A DNA stretch of 64,000 nt from Noviherbaspirillum aerium (GCF_008929045.1 NZ_VFAH01000001.1:620001-684000), one strand, 5' to 3'. Positions 29,389 to 39,034 are shown, counted from the stretch's first letter. Translations and numbers: made by a program. Notes: a model not told the origin generated them from the sequence alone.

Positions 29389-30540
29389 ATGGACCTGACA
29401 CAGACACAAATCTATACGCCGCCACCCGGTTATTTCCGGCGCCTTGGCGTGATCGACTGGGCCTATGCGGGCCTGCTGCTGGCCGGTGCGCTATTCGCGT
29501 TCAACCGGTTCTCCGCGTACATGGACGTCTATGAGAAGGCGATCCTGCTGCTCTCGGCTCCCACATTCGCCTGGCTTGGCTGGCAATGGAAGCCGGTCCG
29601 CTGGCTGATGGCGGTATTGGCGATACTGTCATTATTCGCAATCTCCCTGTACGGCGGATCTCTGGATGCGGCCAACAGCAAGTTCTTTCTGAAATACGTA
29701 CTGTCCAGCCAGTCCGCGATCCTGTGGATGAGCACGCTGTTCTTCCTGTCCACCCTGTTCTACTGGGGCGGATTGCTGGCCCGGGCCGATTTCGGCGGGT
29801 CGGTGGGCAGCAAGCTATGCTGGGCAGCCGTGATTCTCGGCTTCACCGGCATGCTGGTGCGCTGGTACGAATCCTATCTTGTCGGCGTCGACATCGGACA
29901 TATCCCGATTTCCAACCTGTATGAAGTCTTCGTCCTGTTCTGCCTGATCACGGCCTTGTTCTATCTGTACTACGAGGAACATTATGCAACCAGGCAATTG
30001 GGTGCATTTGTCCTGCTGGTCATTTCAGCCGCCGTCGCTTTCCTGTTGTGGTACACCATCAGCCGCGAAGCGGCGGAAATTCAGCCGCTGGTTCCGGCGC
30101 TCCAAAGCTGGTGGATGAAAATCCACGTTCCGGCCAACTTCATCGGCTATGGCACATTCGCCCTGGCAGCGATGGTTGCCATCGCCTACCTGCTCAAGTC
30201 GAAAGGCATCCTGGCTGACCGGCTGCCGGCGCTGGAGGTGCTCGATGATGTCATGTACAAGGCAATCGCGGTCGGCTTCGCCTTCTTCACGATAGCCACC
30301 ATCCTCGGCGCCTTGTGGGCGGCTGAAGCCTGGGGCGGCTACTGGTCCTGGGATCCGAAGGAAACCTGGGCATTGATCGTCTGGCTCAACTATGCGGCAT
30401 GGCTCCACATGCGTTTGATGAAGGGCCTGCGCGGACAGGTCGCGGCATGGTGGTCGCTGGTCGGCTTGCTGATTACCACCTTTGCTTTCCTCGGCGTCAA
30501 CATGTTCCTGTCCGGGCTGCATTCCTACGGCGCTCTGTAA
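29389..30540 (+). CDS. ccsB: Cytochrome c biogenesis protein CcsB (ResC/CcsA family)
   Basis: 383-residue integral membrane haem-handling protein, the synthase partner of ResB. About eight hydrophobic helices are present. The haem-binding WWD-type motif is seen as WGGYWSWDPKETWALIVWL near residue 315, with conserved histidines around it (HIPISNLYE, HVPANFIGYG, LHMRLMKG). GAGAGAAAGCA precedes the ATG. Together with ResB and DsbD it forms the cytochrome c maturation route. Confidence 0.96.
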   Translation: MDLTQTQIYTPPPGYFRRLGVIDWAYAGLLLAGALFAFNRFSAYMDVYEKAILLLSAPTFAWLGWQWKPVRWLMAVLAILSLFAISLYGGSLDAANSKFFLKYVLSSQSAILWMSTLFFLSTLFYWGGLLARADFGGSVGSKLCWAAVILGFTGMLVRWYESYLVGVDIGHIPISNLYEVFVLFCLITALFYLYYEEHYATRQLGAFVLLVISAAVAFLLWYTISREAAEIQPLVPALQSWWMKIHVPANFIGYGTFALAAMVAIAYLLKSKGILADRLPALEVLDDVMYKAIAVGFAFFTIATILGALWAAEAWGGYWSWDPKETWALIVWLNYAAWLHMRLMKGLRGQVAAWWSLVGLLITTFAFLGVNMFLSGLHSYGAL

Positions 30541-30640
30541 ATGATGCTCCGAAGAAGTCGGTGAAATTGTTGTAAGGTAGTGCTTGTCTCAGCAGACGAA
30601 GCAAGCACAAACGACAATTCCTCATTCTTACGGAGCAATC

Positions 30641-31621
30641 ATGTTGATAAAACGCAGCCCAAATGGCATCGACATTCCATTTGGCTCCGAAATCACGCCA
30701 CGTGCGATTTTCGAATCGCGGCGCAGCTTCATCAAGCAACTCGCCGTCGGTTCGATCGCCGGCGGCGCACTTGCGGAGATGGCCATGCGCGAGGCCTTTG
30801 CCCAGTCTCCGGGGGCGCAGAAACTGGCCGCGAAGCCCAACCCGGCTTTCGTCATCATGGACAAGCCGACGTCCTACAAGGATGCGACCACCTATAACAA
30901 CTTCTACGAATTCGGTACTGACAAGGCGGACCCGGCGGCAAATGCCGGCACGCTGAAAACCCGTCCTTGGACGGTCGCCATCGAGGGCGAGATCAAGAAA
31001 CCGATGACGGTCGACCTGGACGGCCTGCTCAAGCTGGCGCCGCTGGAAGAGAGGATCTACCGGCTCCGCTGCGTCGAAGGCTGGTCGATGGTCATTCCCT
31101 GGGTGGGCTATTCCCTGTCCGAACTCATCAGGAAGGTCGAGCCGACCGGAAATGCCAAATACGTGGAATTCATCACGCTGGCCGACAAGAAGCAGATGCC
31201 CGGCCTGCGCAGCCCGGTACTGGAATGGCCGTATGTCGAAGGTTTGCGCCTGGACGAGGCGAATCATCCGCTGACGCTGCTGACGCTGGGCATGTACGGC
31301 GAAGTGCTGCCCAACCAGAATGGAGCGCCGGTACGCATCGTGGTGCCGTGGAAATACGGGTTCAAGTCGGCGAAGTCGATCGTCAAGATCCGTTTCACCA
31401 AGGATCAGCCGAAGACCGCGTGGAATCTCTCCGCGCCGCAGGAGTACGGCTTCTATTCCAACGTCAACCCCGAAGTCGACCATCCCCGCTGGTCGCAGGG
31501 CAGCGAACGCCGCATCGGTGAAGACGGCTTCCTTTCGCGCAAGCGCAAGACCCTGATGTTCAACGGTTACAGCGACGTTGCTTCCCTCTATACGGGCATG
31601 GATCTCAAGAAGTTGTTCTGA
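30641..31621 (+). CDS. msrP: Periplasmic methionine sulfoxide reductase, catalytic subunit
   Basis: 326-residue molybdopterin enzyme (formerly YedY) that repairs oxidised methionines in periplasmic proteins. A Tat signal is visible with SRRSFIK at residues 26-32 and AFA-QS at its end. The molybdenum-ligand cysteine is about C144 in YRLRCVEGW. The start at 30641 follows CGGAG at suitable spacing; a longer in-frame start lacks one. It is followed by msrQ 87 bp downstream. Confidence 0.97.
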   Translation: MLIKRSPNGIDIPFGSEITPRAIFESRRSFIKQLAVGSIAGGALAEMAMREAFAQSPGAQKLAAKPNPAFVIMDKPTSYKDATTYNNFYEFGTDKADPAANAGTLKTRPWTVAIEGEIKKPMTVDLDGLLKLAPLEERIYRLRCVEGWSMVIPWVGYSLSELIRKVEPTGNAKYVEFITLADKKQMPGLRSPVLEWPYVEGLRLDEANHPLTLLTLGMYGEVLPNQNGAPVRIVVPWKYGFKSAKSIVKIRFTKDQPKTAWNLSAPQEYGFYSNVNPEVDHPRWSQGSERRIGEDGFLSRKRKTLMFNGYSDVASLYTGMDLKKLF

Positions 31622-31708
31622 GGATGCGCCATTCATGGCGCGCATTTTCGACTTGCAAGCTTAATCCGACCGCGGCAGCGGATTGCCCCTGCCGCAGGAG
31701 ACTTCGGC

Positions 31709-32350
31709 ATGTTCAATCCCGATTCCAGGCAGATCACCGTCATCAAGTGCATCGTATTCCTGGCTTCGCTTCTGCCCCTGGCGCGACTGGTGGCCTACGG
31801 CTTCACCGACCGCCTCGGCGCCAATCCGATCGAGTTCATCACCCGCAGCACGGGCGACTGGACGCTCTATTTCCTGTGCATCACGCTGGCCGTTACGCCG
31901 CTGCGGCGCATCAGCAACTGGAACTGGCTGATCAAGTTGCGGCGCATGCTTGGCCTGTTTGCCTTCTTCTACGCCGTGCTGCATTTCACGACGTTTCTTT
32001 GGTTCGATCATTTCTTCGAGATCGATGACATGCTCAGGGATGTCGTGAAGCGCCCATTCATCCTGGTCGGCTTCATAGCGTTCGTCCTGTTGATTCCGCT
32101 TGCCGTGACCAGCACCAACGGCATGGTCCGCAGGCTGGGAGGCAAGCGGTGGCAATGGCTGCACCGCCTGATCTATCTGATCGGCCCGCTGGGCATTCTT
32201 CACTACTGGTGGATGAAGGCAGGGAAGAACGATTTTGCACAACCCATTCTGTTCGGGGTCATCATTGCCATGCTGCTGCTGGCGCGGGTGTACTGGAACG
32301 TGCTCAAGCCCAGAATGCAAAAGCGCCGGACAAAGCCGGCGCCGGTATAG
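31709..32350 (+). CDS. msrQ: Haem-binding membrane subunit of MsrPQ
   Basis: 213-residue integral membrane cytochrome b (formerly YedZ) that passes electrons from the quinone pool or flavin reductase to MsrP. It shows about six hydrophobic segments. Candidate haem histidines are in FYAVLHFTTF, KRWQWLHRLIYL and GILHYWW. AGGAGA precedes the ATG. Direct neighbour of msrP, as in most proteobacteria. Confidence 0.95.
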   Translation: MFNPDSRQITVIKCIVFLASLLPLARLVAYGFTDRLGANPIEFITRSTGDWTLYFLCITLAVTPLRRISNWNWLIKLRRMLGLFAFFYAVLHFTTFLWFDHFFEIDDMLRDVVKRPFILVGFIAFVLLIPLAVTSTNGMVRRLGGKRWQWLHRLIYLIGPLGILHYWWMKAGKNDFAQPILFGVIIAMLLLARVYWNVLKPRMQKRRTKPAPV

Positions 32351-32367
32351 GACATCCGCTCACGTAT

Positions 32368-33651
32368 TTACGGCAGCAGCGACTCCAGCGCGAACAGCTC
32401 GCTTGCCCTCTCGCGCTTGCGGATCAGATGCAGCTTGCCACCGTCAACCATGACTTCCGCCGCGCGGCCGCGGGTATTGTAATTGGATGACATCGTCATG
32501 CCATAAGCGCCCGCGGACATGATCGCCAGCAAGTCTCCCTGCTCGATGGCCAGCGCGCGCTCGCGCGCCAGCCAGTCGCCGGATTCGCAAACCGGGCCGA
32601 CCACATCATAGGTCCTGGGCTCGGATGACCGCTGGGTCACGGCTTGCACGCCATGCCATGCTTCGTACATCGCAGGGCGCATCAGGTCGTTCATCGCCGC
32701 ATTGACGATGGCAAAGTTCTTCGCTTCCCCATGCTTCAGGTATTCCACCTGCGTCAGCAGCACGCCGGCATTGCCCACGATGGAACGTCCGGGTTCGAAC
32801 AGCACCTGGATGGGGGCGCCCTGGTAACGGCGCTGGCGCCACTCATCGACTTTCCGGAACAGCCGGCCGAGGTAATCGCCGACGGCAACCGGCTGGTCAT
32901 TGTTGTAGTTGATGCCAATGCCGCCGCCGATGTCGAGGTGGTGCACATGGATGCCTTCTTCCGTCAGCTGATCGACCAGCTCGGTGAGACGGTCGAAGGC
33001 TTCCAGCAGCGGCGCATCATCCAGCAGCTGCGAGCCGATGTGGCAATCAATGCCTACGACGCGGATGTGGGGCATCTTTGCCGCCCTGCGATAGGTTGCC
33101 AGCGCCTCGTCATAGGCGATGCCAAACTTGTTTTCCTTCAACCCAGTGGAGATGTAGGGGTGTGTCTTGGCATCGACGTTGGGGTTGACCCGCAGCGAAA
33201 CCGGAGCCTGCTTTCCCATTTCGCCGGCAACCTCATTCAACCGCTCCAGTTCCGCGGTGGACTCTACGTTGAAGCAGAGGATGCCGTGCGACAGCGCAAG
33301 CCGCATTTCATCCGGGGTTTTGCCCACGCCGGAAAAAATCACCTTGCGCGGATCACCTCCCGCTGCAATCACCCGCAGCAGTTCGCCGCCGGACACGATG
33401 TCGAAGCCTGAGCCCATCCGGGTGAGCAGGTTCAGCACCGCCAGGTTGGAATTCGACTTGACCGAATAGCACACCAGTGCTGTTGAATCGTCGCGGCCAT
33501 TGACCTTGCAGGCTTGCGCATACGCCGAGAAATTGTCGACCAGTGCGGCCTTTGAATAGACGTAGGTCGGACTGCCGAACTGTTCGGCGATTGTGGTCAA
33601 CGGAGTATTTTCGACGTGCAGCACGCCGTTCTGGTAGGCAAAGTAGGACAT
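32368..33651 (-). CDS. lysA: Diaminopimelate decarboxylase
   Basis: 427-residue PLP enzyme making lysine from meso-diaminopimelate. The PLP lysine is K65 in CYSVKSNSNLAVL; the phosphate-binding GGGIGINY and the active-site CESGDWLA are present. The start MSYFAYQNGV at 33651 is chosen by family fit over a 42-residue upstream extension. It is immediately downstream of lptM on the minus strand. Confidence 0.97.
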   Translation of the reverse strand: MSYFAYQNGVLHVENTPLTTIAEQFGSPTYVYSKAALVDNFSAYAQACKVNGRDDSTALVCYSVKSNSNLAVLNLLTRMGSGFDIVSGGELLRVIAAGGDPRKVIFSGVGKTPDEMRLALSHGILCFNVESTAELERLNEVAGEMGKQAPVSLRVNPNVDAKTHPYISTGLKENKFGIAYDEALATYRRAAKMPHIRVVGIDCHIGSQLLDDAPLLEAFDRLTELVDQLTEEGIHVHHLDIGGGIGINYNNDQPVAVGDYLGRLFRKVDEWRQRRYQGAPIQVLFEPGRSIVGNAGVLLTQVEYLKHGEAKNFAIVNAAMNDLMRPAMYEAWHGVQAVTQRSSEPRTYDVVGPVCESGDWLARERALAIEQGDLLAIMSAGAYGMTMSSNYNTRGRAAEVMVDGGKLHLIRKRERASELFALESLLP

Positions 33652-33664
33652 GGAAGGATACGGC

Positions 33665-33838
33665 TTACTGGGAAGTGGAGGGCAATACCGGTACAGTGGG
33701 CGGCGCGGGCAGGACGGGCGCCGGCTGCGCAGGTTTACCCGGCAGAAACAGCGGTCCTTTCTGGCCGCAAGCGGCAAGAAGACAGGCCAGCGCGGCGGTC
33801 AGGAAAAAATGGAAGGCGGACTTCACGATTAGAATCAT
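33665..33838 (-). CDS. lptM: Small lipoprotein LptM (YifL family)
   Basis: 57-residue lipoprotein. A signal peptide ends in the lipobox LLAAC with the lipidated C24, followed by the conserved GQKGPLFLPG and a Pro-rich tail. In Escherichia coli LptM helps oxidative maturation of LptD at the outer membrane. It lies 13 bp upstream of lysA and opposite cyaY, the same neighbourhood as in enterics. Larger in-frame extensions run through cyaY and are artefacts. Confidence 0.9.
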   Translation of the reverse strand: MILIVKSAFHFFLTAALACLLAACGQKGPLFLPGKPAQPAPVLPAPPTVPVLPSTSQ

Positions 33839-33866
33839 GGTTTGGAAATATTCATTGGAGTGTAGC

Positions 33867-34199
33867 ATGACAGAAACCGAATTCCTGGCATTGGCCGAAC
33901 GCACGCTGGCCCGTATTGAAACCGCGTTCGAAAACGCCGTGAATGATACGGATCTTGATATCGAATGCAGCCGCAGCGGCAATGTACTCGAGGTGGAGTT
34001 TGTCGACAATGGATCGAAAGTCATCATCAACAGCCAGGCGGCCATGCATGAAATCTGGGTGGCGGCGCGATCGGGCGGGTTTCACTATCGTTATGAAGAC
34101 GGCAAGTGGATCAACACGCGCGACAAGACGGAACTGTTCGATGCCTTGTCCGGCATTGCCAGCGAACAGAGCGGCCTTCCGCTGCAATTGAGCGCCTGA
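33867..34199 (+). CDS. cyaY: Iron-sulfur cluster assembly protein CyaY (frataxin)
   Basis: 110-residue bacterial frataxin, an iron-binding modulator of the Isc machinery. MTETEFLALAERTLARIETAFE, the acidic ridge, and VEFVDNGSKVIINSQAAMHEIWVAARSGGFHYRY are diagnostic. The ATG at 33867 follows TTGGAG. The long upstream open stretch in this frame overlaps lysA and lptM antisense and is not used. Divergent from lptM. Confidence 0.97.
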   Translation: MTETEFLALAERTLARIETAFENAVNDTDLDIECSRSGNVLEVEFVDNGSKVIINSQAAMHEIWVAARSGGFHYRYEDGKWINTRDKTELFDALSGIASEQSGLPLQLSA

Positions 34200-34389
34200 A
34201 GCTGCAAGGGCCTTTACTGACACCTGGACCGGATAGCGGATGAGCGTACGGCCGTCTCGGCCTGCCTTGGGCGCAAGGGCGCGTTGTTGGTCGCTGGCGT
34301 GGCCCGCCACACGGCGCTCTTCCGGCCTTGCCCTGCACATCCCAAGGCAAACAAACCGATTCTTCCTTTCACGCACCCGCAATGCGCTT
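34200..34389. repeat. Spacer with a folded segment at 34263-34349
   Basis: No gene is supported here. TGCCTTGGG at 34263-34271 and CCCAAGGCA at 34341-34349 are perfect 9-bp arms. Inside them lie further arms GCAAGG (34273-34278) / CCTTGC (34326-34331) and GTGGC/GCCAC. The whole could form an 87-nt rod or cruciform. It sits directly beside the element at 34390. Confidence 0.5.
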
Positions 34390-34579
34390 TAGAGCGCTTT
34401 CGGTGTGACTGTACTGACGATGGCGGAACATTTGCCCACAGTACTGCGTTGTGTGGGGACGCCGAGTCCTCCTTGCCATGGTCCGGGGGCGCCGAGCCCG
34501 CCATGTCGCGTCACCACGCCTTGTCCTGCGCTCAAATCTTCTCGGCCTCGCCTAGTCCAGTCAAGCCGAAAGCGCTCTA
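34390..34579. mobile_element. MITE-like element with terminal inverted repeats and flanking TA
   Basis: GAGCGCTTTCGG at 34392-34403 is the exact reverse complement of CCGAAAGCGCTC at 34566-34577. TA dinucleotides flank both ends (34390-34391, 34578-34579), giving a 186-bp body. No transposase is encoded. TIRs with TA target duplication are typical of non-autonomous relatives of IS630/Tc1-mariner elements. A related copy lies at 46902-47059 in the opposite orientation, sharing a perfect 26-bp block (34487-34512 and the complement of 46955-46980). Family assignment is inference. Confidence 0.7.
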
Positions 34580-34586
34580 GAAAATG

Positions 34587-34617
34587 AAAAAGCCGAAGCG
34601 CAATGCTTCGGCTTTTT
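34587..34617. terminator. Bidirectional terminator after mrcA
   Basis: AAAAAGCCGAAGC at 34587-34599 pairs perfectly with GCTTCGGCTTTTT at 34605-34617 around GCAAT. A and T tracts on both sides suit termination of minus-strand mrcA and of plus-strand reading from cyaY. Confidence 0.88.
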
Positions 34618-34639
34618 ATCTGTTATCGGAAGTGCGTGA

Positions 34640-36988
34640 TCAGAACAGTTCGTTCTTCACTTCATCCTTGGGCTTTTCCTCTTCCTCCGCCGGCTTGTCG
34701 CTCAAGCCAAGGCTGCGCACGCCCATTCCCGGCGGATTCTCCGCATAGTAATAGTCGTTTGCCACCTGGATCACACCTTCCGGCATCGGTTTTTCTTCCA
34801 CCGGCACATCCTTGAGCGCCTTTTGCATGTAGTTGATCCAGATCGGCAGAGCCAGTCCGCCCCCGGTCTCCTTGTTGCCCAGGTTCTTGGGCTGATCGAA
34901 GCCGATCCATGCAACCCCGACGATCTTGGGATGATAGCCGGCAAACCAGGCATCGAAGGAATCATTGGTGGTGCCCGTCTTGCCGGCGATGTCCGGCCGC
35001 TTCAGGGTAAGTGCGCGCGTGGCGGTGCCGAACTTGACGACATCCTTGAGCATGCTGTCCATCAGGAAGGCATTGCGTTCGTCGATCACCCGGTTCGCAT
35101 CGTTGCCGGCCCGGTCGGGAGCGACTTGCGAAAGCACGCGGCCGCTGTTGTCGGTGATGCGTGCAATGATATACGGACTGACGCGGTAGCCGCCGTTGGC
35201 GAACACCGCATAGGCCCCCGCCATCTGCAATGGCGTCACCGCGCCCGCGCCGAGCGCCAATGTCAGGTAGGGCGGATTCTTTTCGGCTTCGAAGCCGAAA
35301 CGGGTCGCATATTCCTGGCCATACTTTGCGCCGATCTTGTGGAGAATGCGGATCGAAATCATGTTCTTCGATTTCGTCAGGCCCTTGCGCATCGTCATCG
35401 GACCTTCATACTTGCCGTCGTAGTTCTTCGGCTCCCATGCCTGGCCGCCGGTCTGCCCGGCGTCGAAGACGATGGGCGCGTCGTTGATCATCGTGGCCGG
35501 CGACAGGCCCTTCTCCAGAGACGCCGAATAGATGAAAGGCTTGAATGAGGAGCCCGGCTGGCGCCATGCCTGGGTTACGTGGTTGAACTTGTTGCGGTTG
35601 AAATCGAAGCCGCCGATCAGGGCGCGGATCGCGCCGTCTTCGGTATTGGCAGCGACAAAGGCGGATTCGACTTCCGGCATCTGGGTGATGCTCCAGACCT
35701 TGTTTTCCTGCGTCACGCGGATGATGGCGCCGCGCTTGACACGCTTGTTGGGCGGCGCCTTGTCGCTCAGGAGATGCGTCGCGAAGCTGAGCCCCGGTCC
35801 GCTGATCTCGATTTCCTCGCCGGAGGACAGCATGGCCTTCACCAGCTTCGGCGAGGCTTCCAGCACGACCGCAGCCACGATGTCGTCGCTGTCGGGATGC
35901 TCGGCGAGTTCGACCTCGATGGCGTCTTCCGCCTCTTCCTTGGCAGCCGGAATCTCCATGTAGCCTTCCGGTCCGCGGTAGCCATGCCGCTTTTCATAGT
36001 CCATCACGCCGCGGCGCAGCGCCAGATAGGCTGCATCCTGATCGGCCTTGGTGATGGTGGTGTAGACATTCAGGCCGCGTGTATAGGTCTCTTCCTTGAA
36101 CTGCTCATATACCAGCTGGCGCGTCATTTCCGCCACGTACTCGGCATGGATGCCGAACTCGCTGCTGGAAGTCTTGACCTTGAGTACCTGATCCTTGGCC
36201 GTTTCATAATCGTCCTGCGAGATATAGCCGAGCTGCAGCATGCGTTGCAGGATGTACTGCTGGCGGATGCGCGCACGTTTCGGATTGGCCACAGGATTGT
36301 ATGCGGAAGGCGCCTTTGGCAAGCCGGCCAGCATCGCAGCTTCGGCAATGGTGATGTCGGACAGCTTCTTGCCGTAATAGATCTGCGCGGCTGCGGAAAA
36401 GCCGTAAGCGCGCTGACCCAGATAAATCTGGTTCATGTAGACCTCAAGGATCTGATCCTTGGACAAGTTCTGCTCGATCTTCCATGCCAGCAGGATTTCA
36501 TAGATCTTGCGCTTGAAGGTCTGTTCGCTCGACAGGAAGAAGTTGCGGGCCACCTGCTGCGTGATGGTGGAGGCGCCTTGCCTGGAGCTGCTGGTCAGAT
36601 TGTGCAGCGTCGCGCGGGCGATGCCGAGATAGTCAACGCCGCCGTGATCGAAGAAGCGATCATCCTCGATCGCAAGAACCGCCTTCTTCATGATGTCCGG
36701 CACATCATTGATGCGTACCAGCGTGCGCCGCTCTTCGCCGAATTCGCCGATCAGCACATTGTCGGCGGAGAAGATGCGCAGGGGGATCTTGGGACGGTAA
36801 TCCGTGATGGCTTCCAGCGACGGCAGGTTGGGATACGCCATCGACAATGCGAAGCCGACGATCAGTACACCGACCACCAACAGGCCGAGCATGCCTGCGA
36901 ACAGCTTGAGCGTCAGGCGAAGAAGGAAATGGTTGTTGCCCTTGGGCGGTGTGTTGGAGGTGCCGCCTGCGGCATTTGATCGGGACAT
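34640..36988 (-). CDS. mrcA: Penicillin-binding protein 1A
   Basis: 782-residue bifunctional peptidoglycan synthase. A membrane anchor at about residues 30-55 is followed by the GT51 glycosyltransferase domain (EDDRFFDHGG, QGASTITQQVARNFFL), an OB-like region, and the transpeptidase with SXXK (PGSSFKPF), SKN and KTGT motifs. ATG 36988 is used; an in-frame TTG 15 bp upstream is possible, and neither has a strong ribosome site. It is divergent from pilM, as in many proteobacteria. Confidence 0.97.
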   Translation of the reverse strand: MSRSNAAGGTSNTPPKGNNHFLLRLTLKLFAGMLGLLVVGVLIVGFALSMAYPNLPSLEAITDYRPKIPLRIFSADNVLIGEFGEERRTLVRINDVPDIMKKAVLAIEDDRFFDHGGVDYLGIARATLHNLTSSSRQGASTITQQVARNFFLSSEQTFKRKIYEILLAWKIEQNLSKDQILEVYMNQIYLGQRAYGFSAAAQIYYGKKLSDITIAEAAMLAGLPKAPSAYNPVANPKRARIRQQYILQRMLQLGYISQDDYETAKDQVLKVKTSSSEFGIHAEYVAEMTRQLVYEQFKEETYTRGLNVYTTITKADQDAAYLALRRGVMDYEKRHGYRGPEGYMEIPAAKEEAEDAIEVELAEHPDSDDIVAAVVLEASPKLVKAMLSSGEEIEISGPGLSFATHLLSDKAPPNKRVKRGAIIRVTQENKVWSITQMPEVESAFVAANTEDGAIRALIGGFDFNRNKFNHVTQAWRQPGSSFKPFIYSASLEKGLSPATMINDAPIVFDAGQTGGQAWEPKNYDGKYEGPMTMRKGLTKSKNMISIRILHKIGAKYGQEYATRFGFEAEKNPPYLTLALGAGAVTPLQMAGAYAVFANGGYRVSPYIIARITDNSGRVLSQVAPDRAGNDANRVIDERNAFLMDSMLKDVVKFGTATRALTLKRPDIAGKTGTTNDSFDAWFAGYHPKIVGVAWIGFDQPKNLGNKETGGGLALPIWINYMQKALKDVPVEEKPMPEGVIQVANDYYYAENPPGMGVRSLGLSDKPAEEEEKPKDEVKNELF

Positions 36989-37325
36989 GCGGAAAAGAGA
37001 CAAAAGTGGACCGTCAGATTATAGCTGTGGGCAACCGGAACGGATATTAGTAAAATTTCAATTGTTTTTTCAGGAAATGTTATCCTGATCGGCCGCTGAA
37101 CAACTACCGAGTGGGCAAATGGCAACGGTTTTGTGAGTTACTCCATGGAAATTACTTTACACTTCGCAAGCCTTATTGCTAGGATTTAATGTAACGTTGG
37201 ATGTTTATCACCTAAATATAGGTTTTTAAACGGTTTTTTCAAACATTACACCGCATTTCGCTGCTTCGACACCCAAGTAAGTGGTGCGTTCACGCAATAA
37301 ACCACATTTTCGGGGAGAAAGACCC
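36989..37325. promoter_or_regulatory. Divergent mrcA/pilM spacer, AT-rich
   Basis: 337 bp without a credible gene, notably AT-rich against the surrounding DNA. A minus-strand TATAAT (37018-37023, reading ATTATA on the plus strand) could serve mrcA. On the plus strand TTTACA at 37156-37161 and TAGGAT at 37180-37185 with an 18-nt spacer could serve pilM. Neither is strong. Confidence 0.4.
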
Positions 37326-38405
37326 TTGGCCATTGATCTCGGACTCTTGCTTGGTAACAAAAATCCACCGCTGGTCGGACTGGATATCAGTACTTCCGGC
37401 GTAAAACTCGTCGAATTGTCGGATGCGGGCAAGAATGAGTATCGCCTGGAGCGTTTTGCCAGCGAACCGCTGCCACGCGGCGCTGTTGTCGACGGCAATA
37501 TTGAAAATATTGAGCAGGTCTCCGAAGCTGTGCGCCGGGTGTGGAAGAAGAGCGGCACTCGCGCCCGCCACGTCGCTCTCGGCATGCCGCCGGCTGCCGT
37601 CATTACCAAGAAAATCATCCTGCCAGCCGGGTTATCCGAAGATGAACTCGAGGTTCAGGTCGAGAGCGAGGCCAATCAGTATATTCCCTTCGCGCTTGAG
37701 GAAGTGAGCCTGGATTTCGATGTGATCGGTCCGGCACAGAATGCGCCGGAAGACGTGGATGTCCTGATTGCGGCAACCCGCAAGGAAAAGGTGGAGGACC
37801 GCGTTGCGGTCGCCGAAGCCGCAGGCCTGAAGCCGCTCGTCATGGATATCGAATCCTATGCGGCAAGGGCGGCGCTCGATCGCGTTACCGCGCAGTTGCC
37901 CAAGGGCGGACAGGGACAGATCGTCGCGCTGTTCCAGCTGGGCGCGCAGGTAACCCATGTATCGGTCCTTCAGGACGGGCAGACCATCTATGAGCGGGAG
38001 CAGCCTTTCGGCGGCAACCAGCTTACGCAGGATATCGTACGTGCTTACGGCCTGTCGTTCGATGAGGCCGAATCGAAAAAGCGGGCCGGCGATCTGCCTG
38101 AAGGTTATGAGCGCGAACTGCTTGAGCCCTTCATGGAGAACGCCGCACTCGAAATCACCCGCGCCATCCAGTTTTTCTTCACCTCCACGCCTTACACGCA
38201 TATCGACCAGCTCTTTCTCGCCGGCGGATGCGCAATCATTTCCGGCCTCGTCGAACTCGTCGCCGAGCGCACGAAGATATCGAGCTCCGTGGTCAGCCCG
38301 TTCAAGGGGATGCAGCTTGCGGGCAATGTACGCGAAAAACAGCTGCGAGCCGAAGCACCCTCCTATCTGGTGGCGTGCGGACTCGCGATGCGGAGATTCG
38401 ACTGA
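37326..38405 (+). CDS. pilM: Type IV pilus assembly protein PilM
   Basis: 359-residue actin-like cytoplasmic ATPase-fold protein that binds the N-terminus of PilN and links the alignment complex to the motor. The PPLVGLDISTSGVKLVEL segment and the LFLAGGCAIISGL nucleotide-fold segment fit. The start is TTG at 37326 with GGGGAG at 37313-37318; an in-frame GTG 45 bp upstream lacks one. Its stop overlaps pilN by one base. Confidence 0.95.
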   Translation: MAIDLGLLLGNKNPPLVGLDISTSGVKLVELSDAGKNEYRLERFASEPLPRGAVVDGNIENIEQVSEAVRRVWKKSGTRARHVALGMPPAAVITKKIILPAGLSEDELEVQVESEANQYIPFALEEVSLDFDVIGPAQNAPEDVDVLIAATRKEKVEDRVAVAEAAGLKPLVMDIESYAARAALDRVTAQLPKGGQGQIVALFQLGAQVTHVSVLQDGQTIYEREQPFGGNQLTQDIVRAYGLSFDEAESKKRAGDLPEGYERELLEPFMENAALEITRAIQFFFTSTPYTHIDQLFLAGGCAIISGLVELVAERTKISSSVVSPFKGMQLAGNVREKQLRAEAPSYLVACGLAMRRFD

Positions 38406-39034
38406 TGATCAAGATCAATCTGCTTCCTCATCGAGAGGAAAAGCGCAAGCAGCGCAAGGCCGCTTTCGTGCGCATGCTGGCGCTCTCGGCCGTCATGGGC
38501 GGCGCCATGGTGGTTGCCGCGGGCGGTTTCATCGCCGCTCAAATCGCCAACCAGACCCAGCGCAACGATTTCATCAAGGCTGAAAACACCAAGCTCGATG
38601 GCCAGATCAAGGAAATCAAGACCCTCAAGGAAGAGATCGAAGCCCTCAAGGCCCGTCAGCAGGCCGTCGAGGACTTGCAAAGCGATCGCAACCAGCCGGT
38701 CTACCTGATGGACGAACTTGCGAAGCAGGTGCCTGAAGGCATCTACCTCCGCTCTTTCAAGGAAGAAAACCAGCGCGTGGTCCTGATGGGTTACGCACAG
38801 TCCAATGAGCGCGTATCCGAACTGCTGCGCAATCTCGGCAACAACTCGCCGTGGCTGGAGCGTCCCGACCTGATCGAAATCCGCCTGGCCAGCCTCGGCC
38901 AGGGCAAGGATGCGAAAAAGGTGTACGACTTCACCGTCAATGTCGGCATCAAGCGTCCCCGCGACAAGGATGCCGCCAATGGCGCAGCCAGCAACGCGGC
39001 CGCTGCGGACGGCGCGGCGATCAAGAAGTCCTGA
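38405..39034 (+). CDS. pilN: Type IV pilus assembly protein PilN
   Basis: 209-residue bitopic inner-membrane protein of the pilus alignment complex. The PilM-binding motif INLLPHREEKRK opens the protein, one transmembrane helix follows (about residues 24-46), then a coiled coil rich in Lys/Glu and a ferredoxin-like periplasmic domain. The start is fixed by overlap with the pilM stop (TGATG). Confidence 0.96.
   Translation: MIKINLLPHREEKRKQRKAAFVRMLALSAVMGGAMVVAAGGFIAAQIANQTQRNDFIKAENTKLDGQIKEIKTLKEEIEALKARQQAVEDLQSDRNQPVYLMDELAKQVPEGIYLRSFKEENQRVVLMGYAQSNERVSELLRNLGNNSPWLERPDLIEIRLASLGQGKDAKKVYDFTVNVGIKRPRDKDAANGAASNAAAADGAAIKKS

Noticed and set aside
34214-34504. A 96-codon minus-strand frame in the repeat-rich spacer
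   Set aside because: It crosses the boundary of the MITE-like element and part of it recurs in the second copy only as non-coding repeat. It is better explained by the repeat than by a gene.
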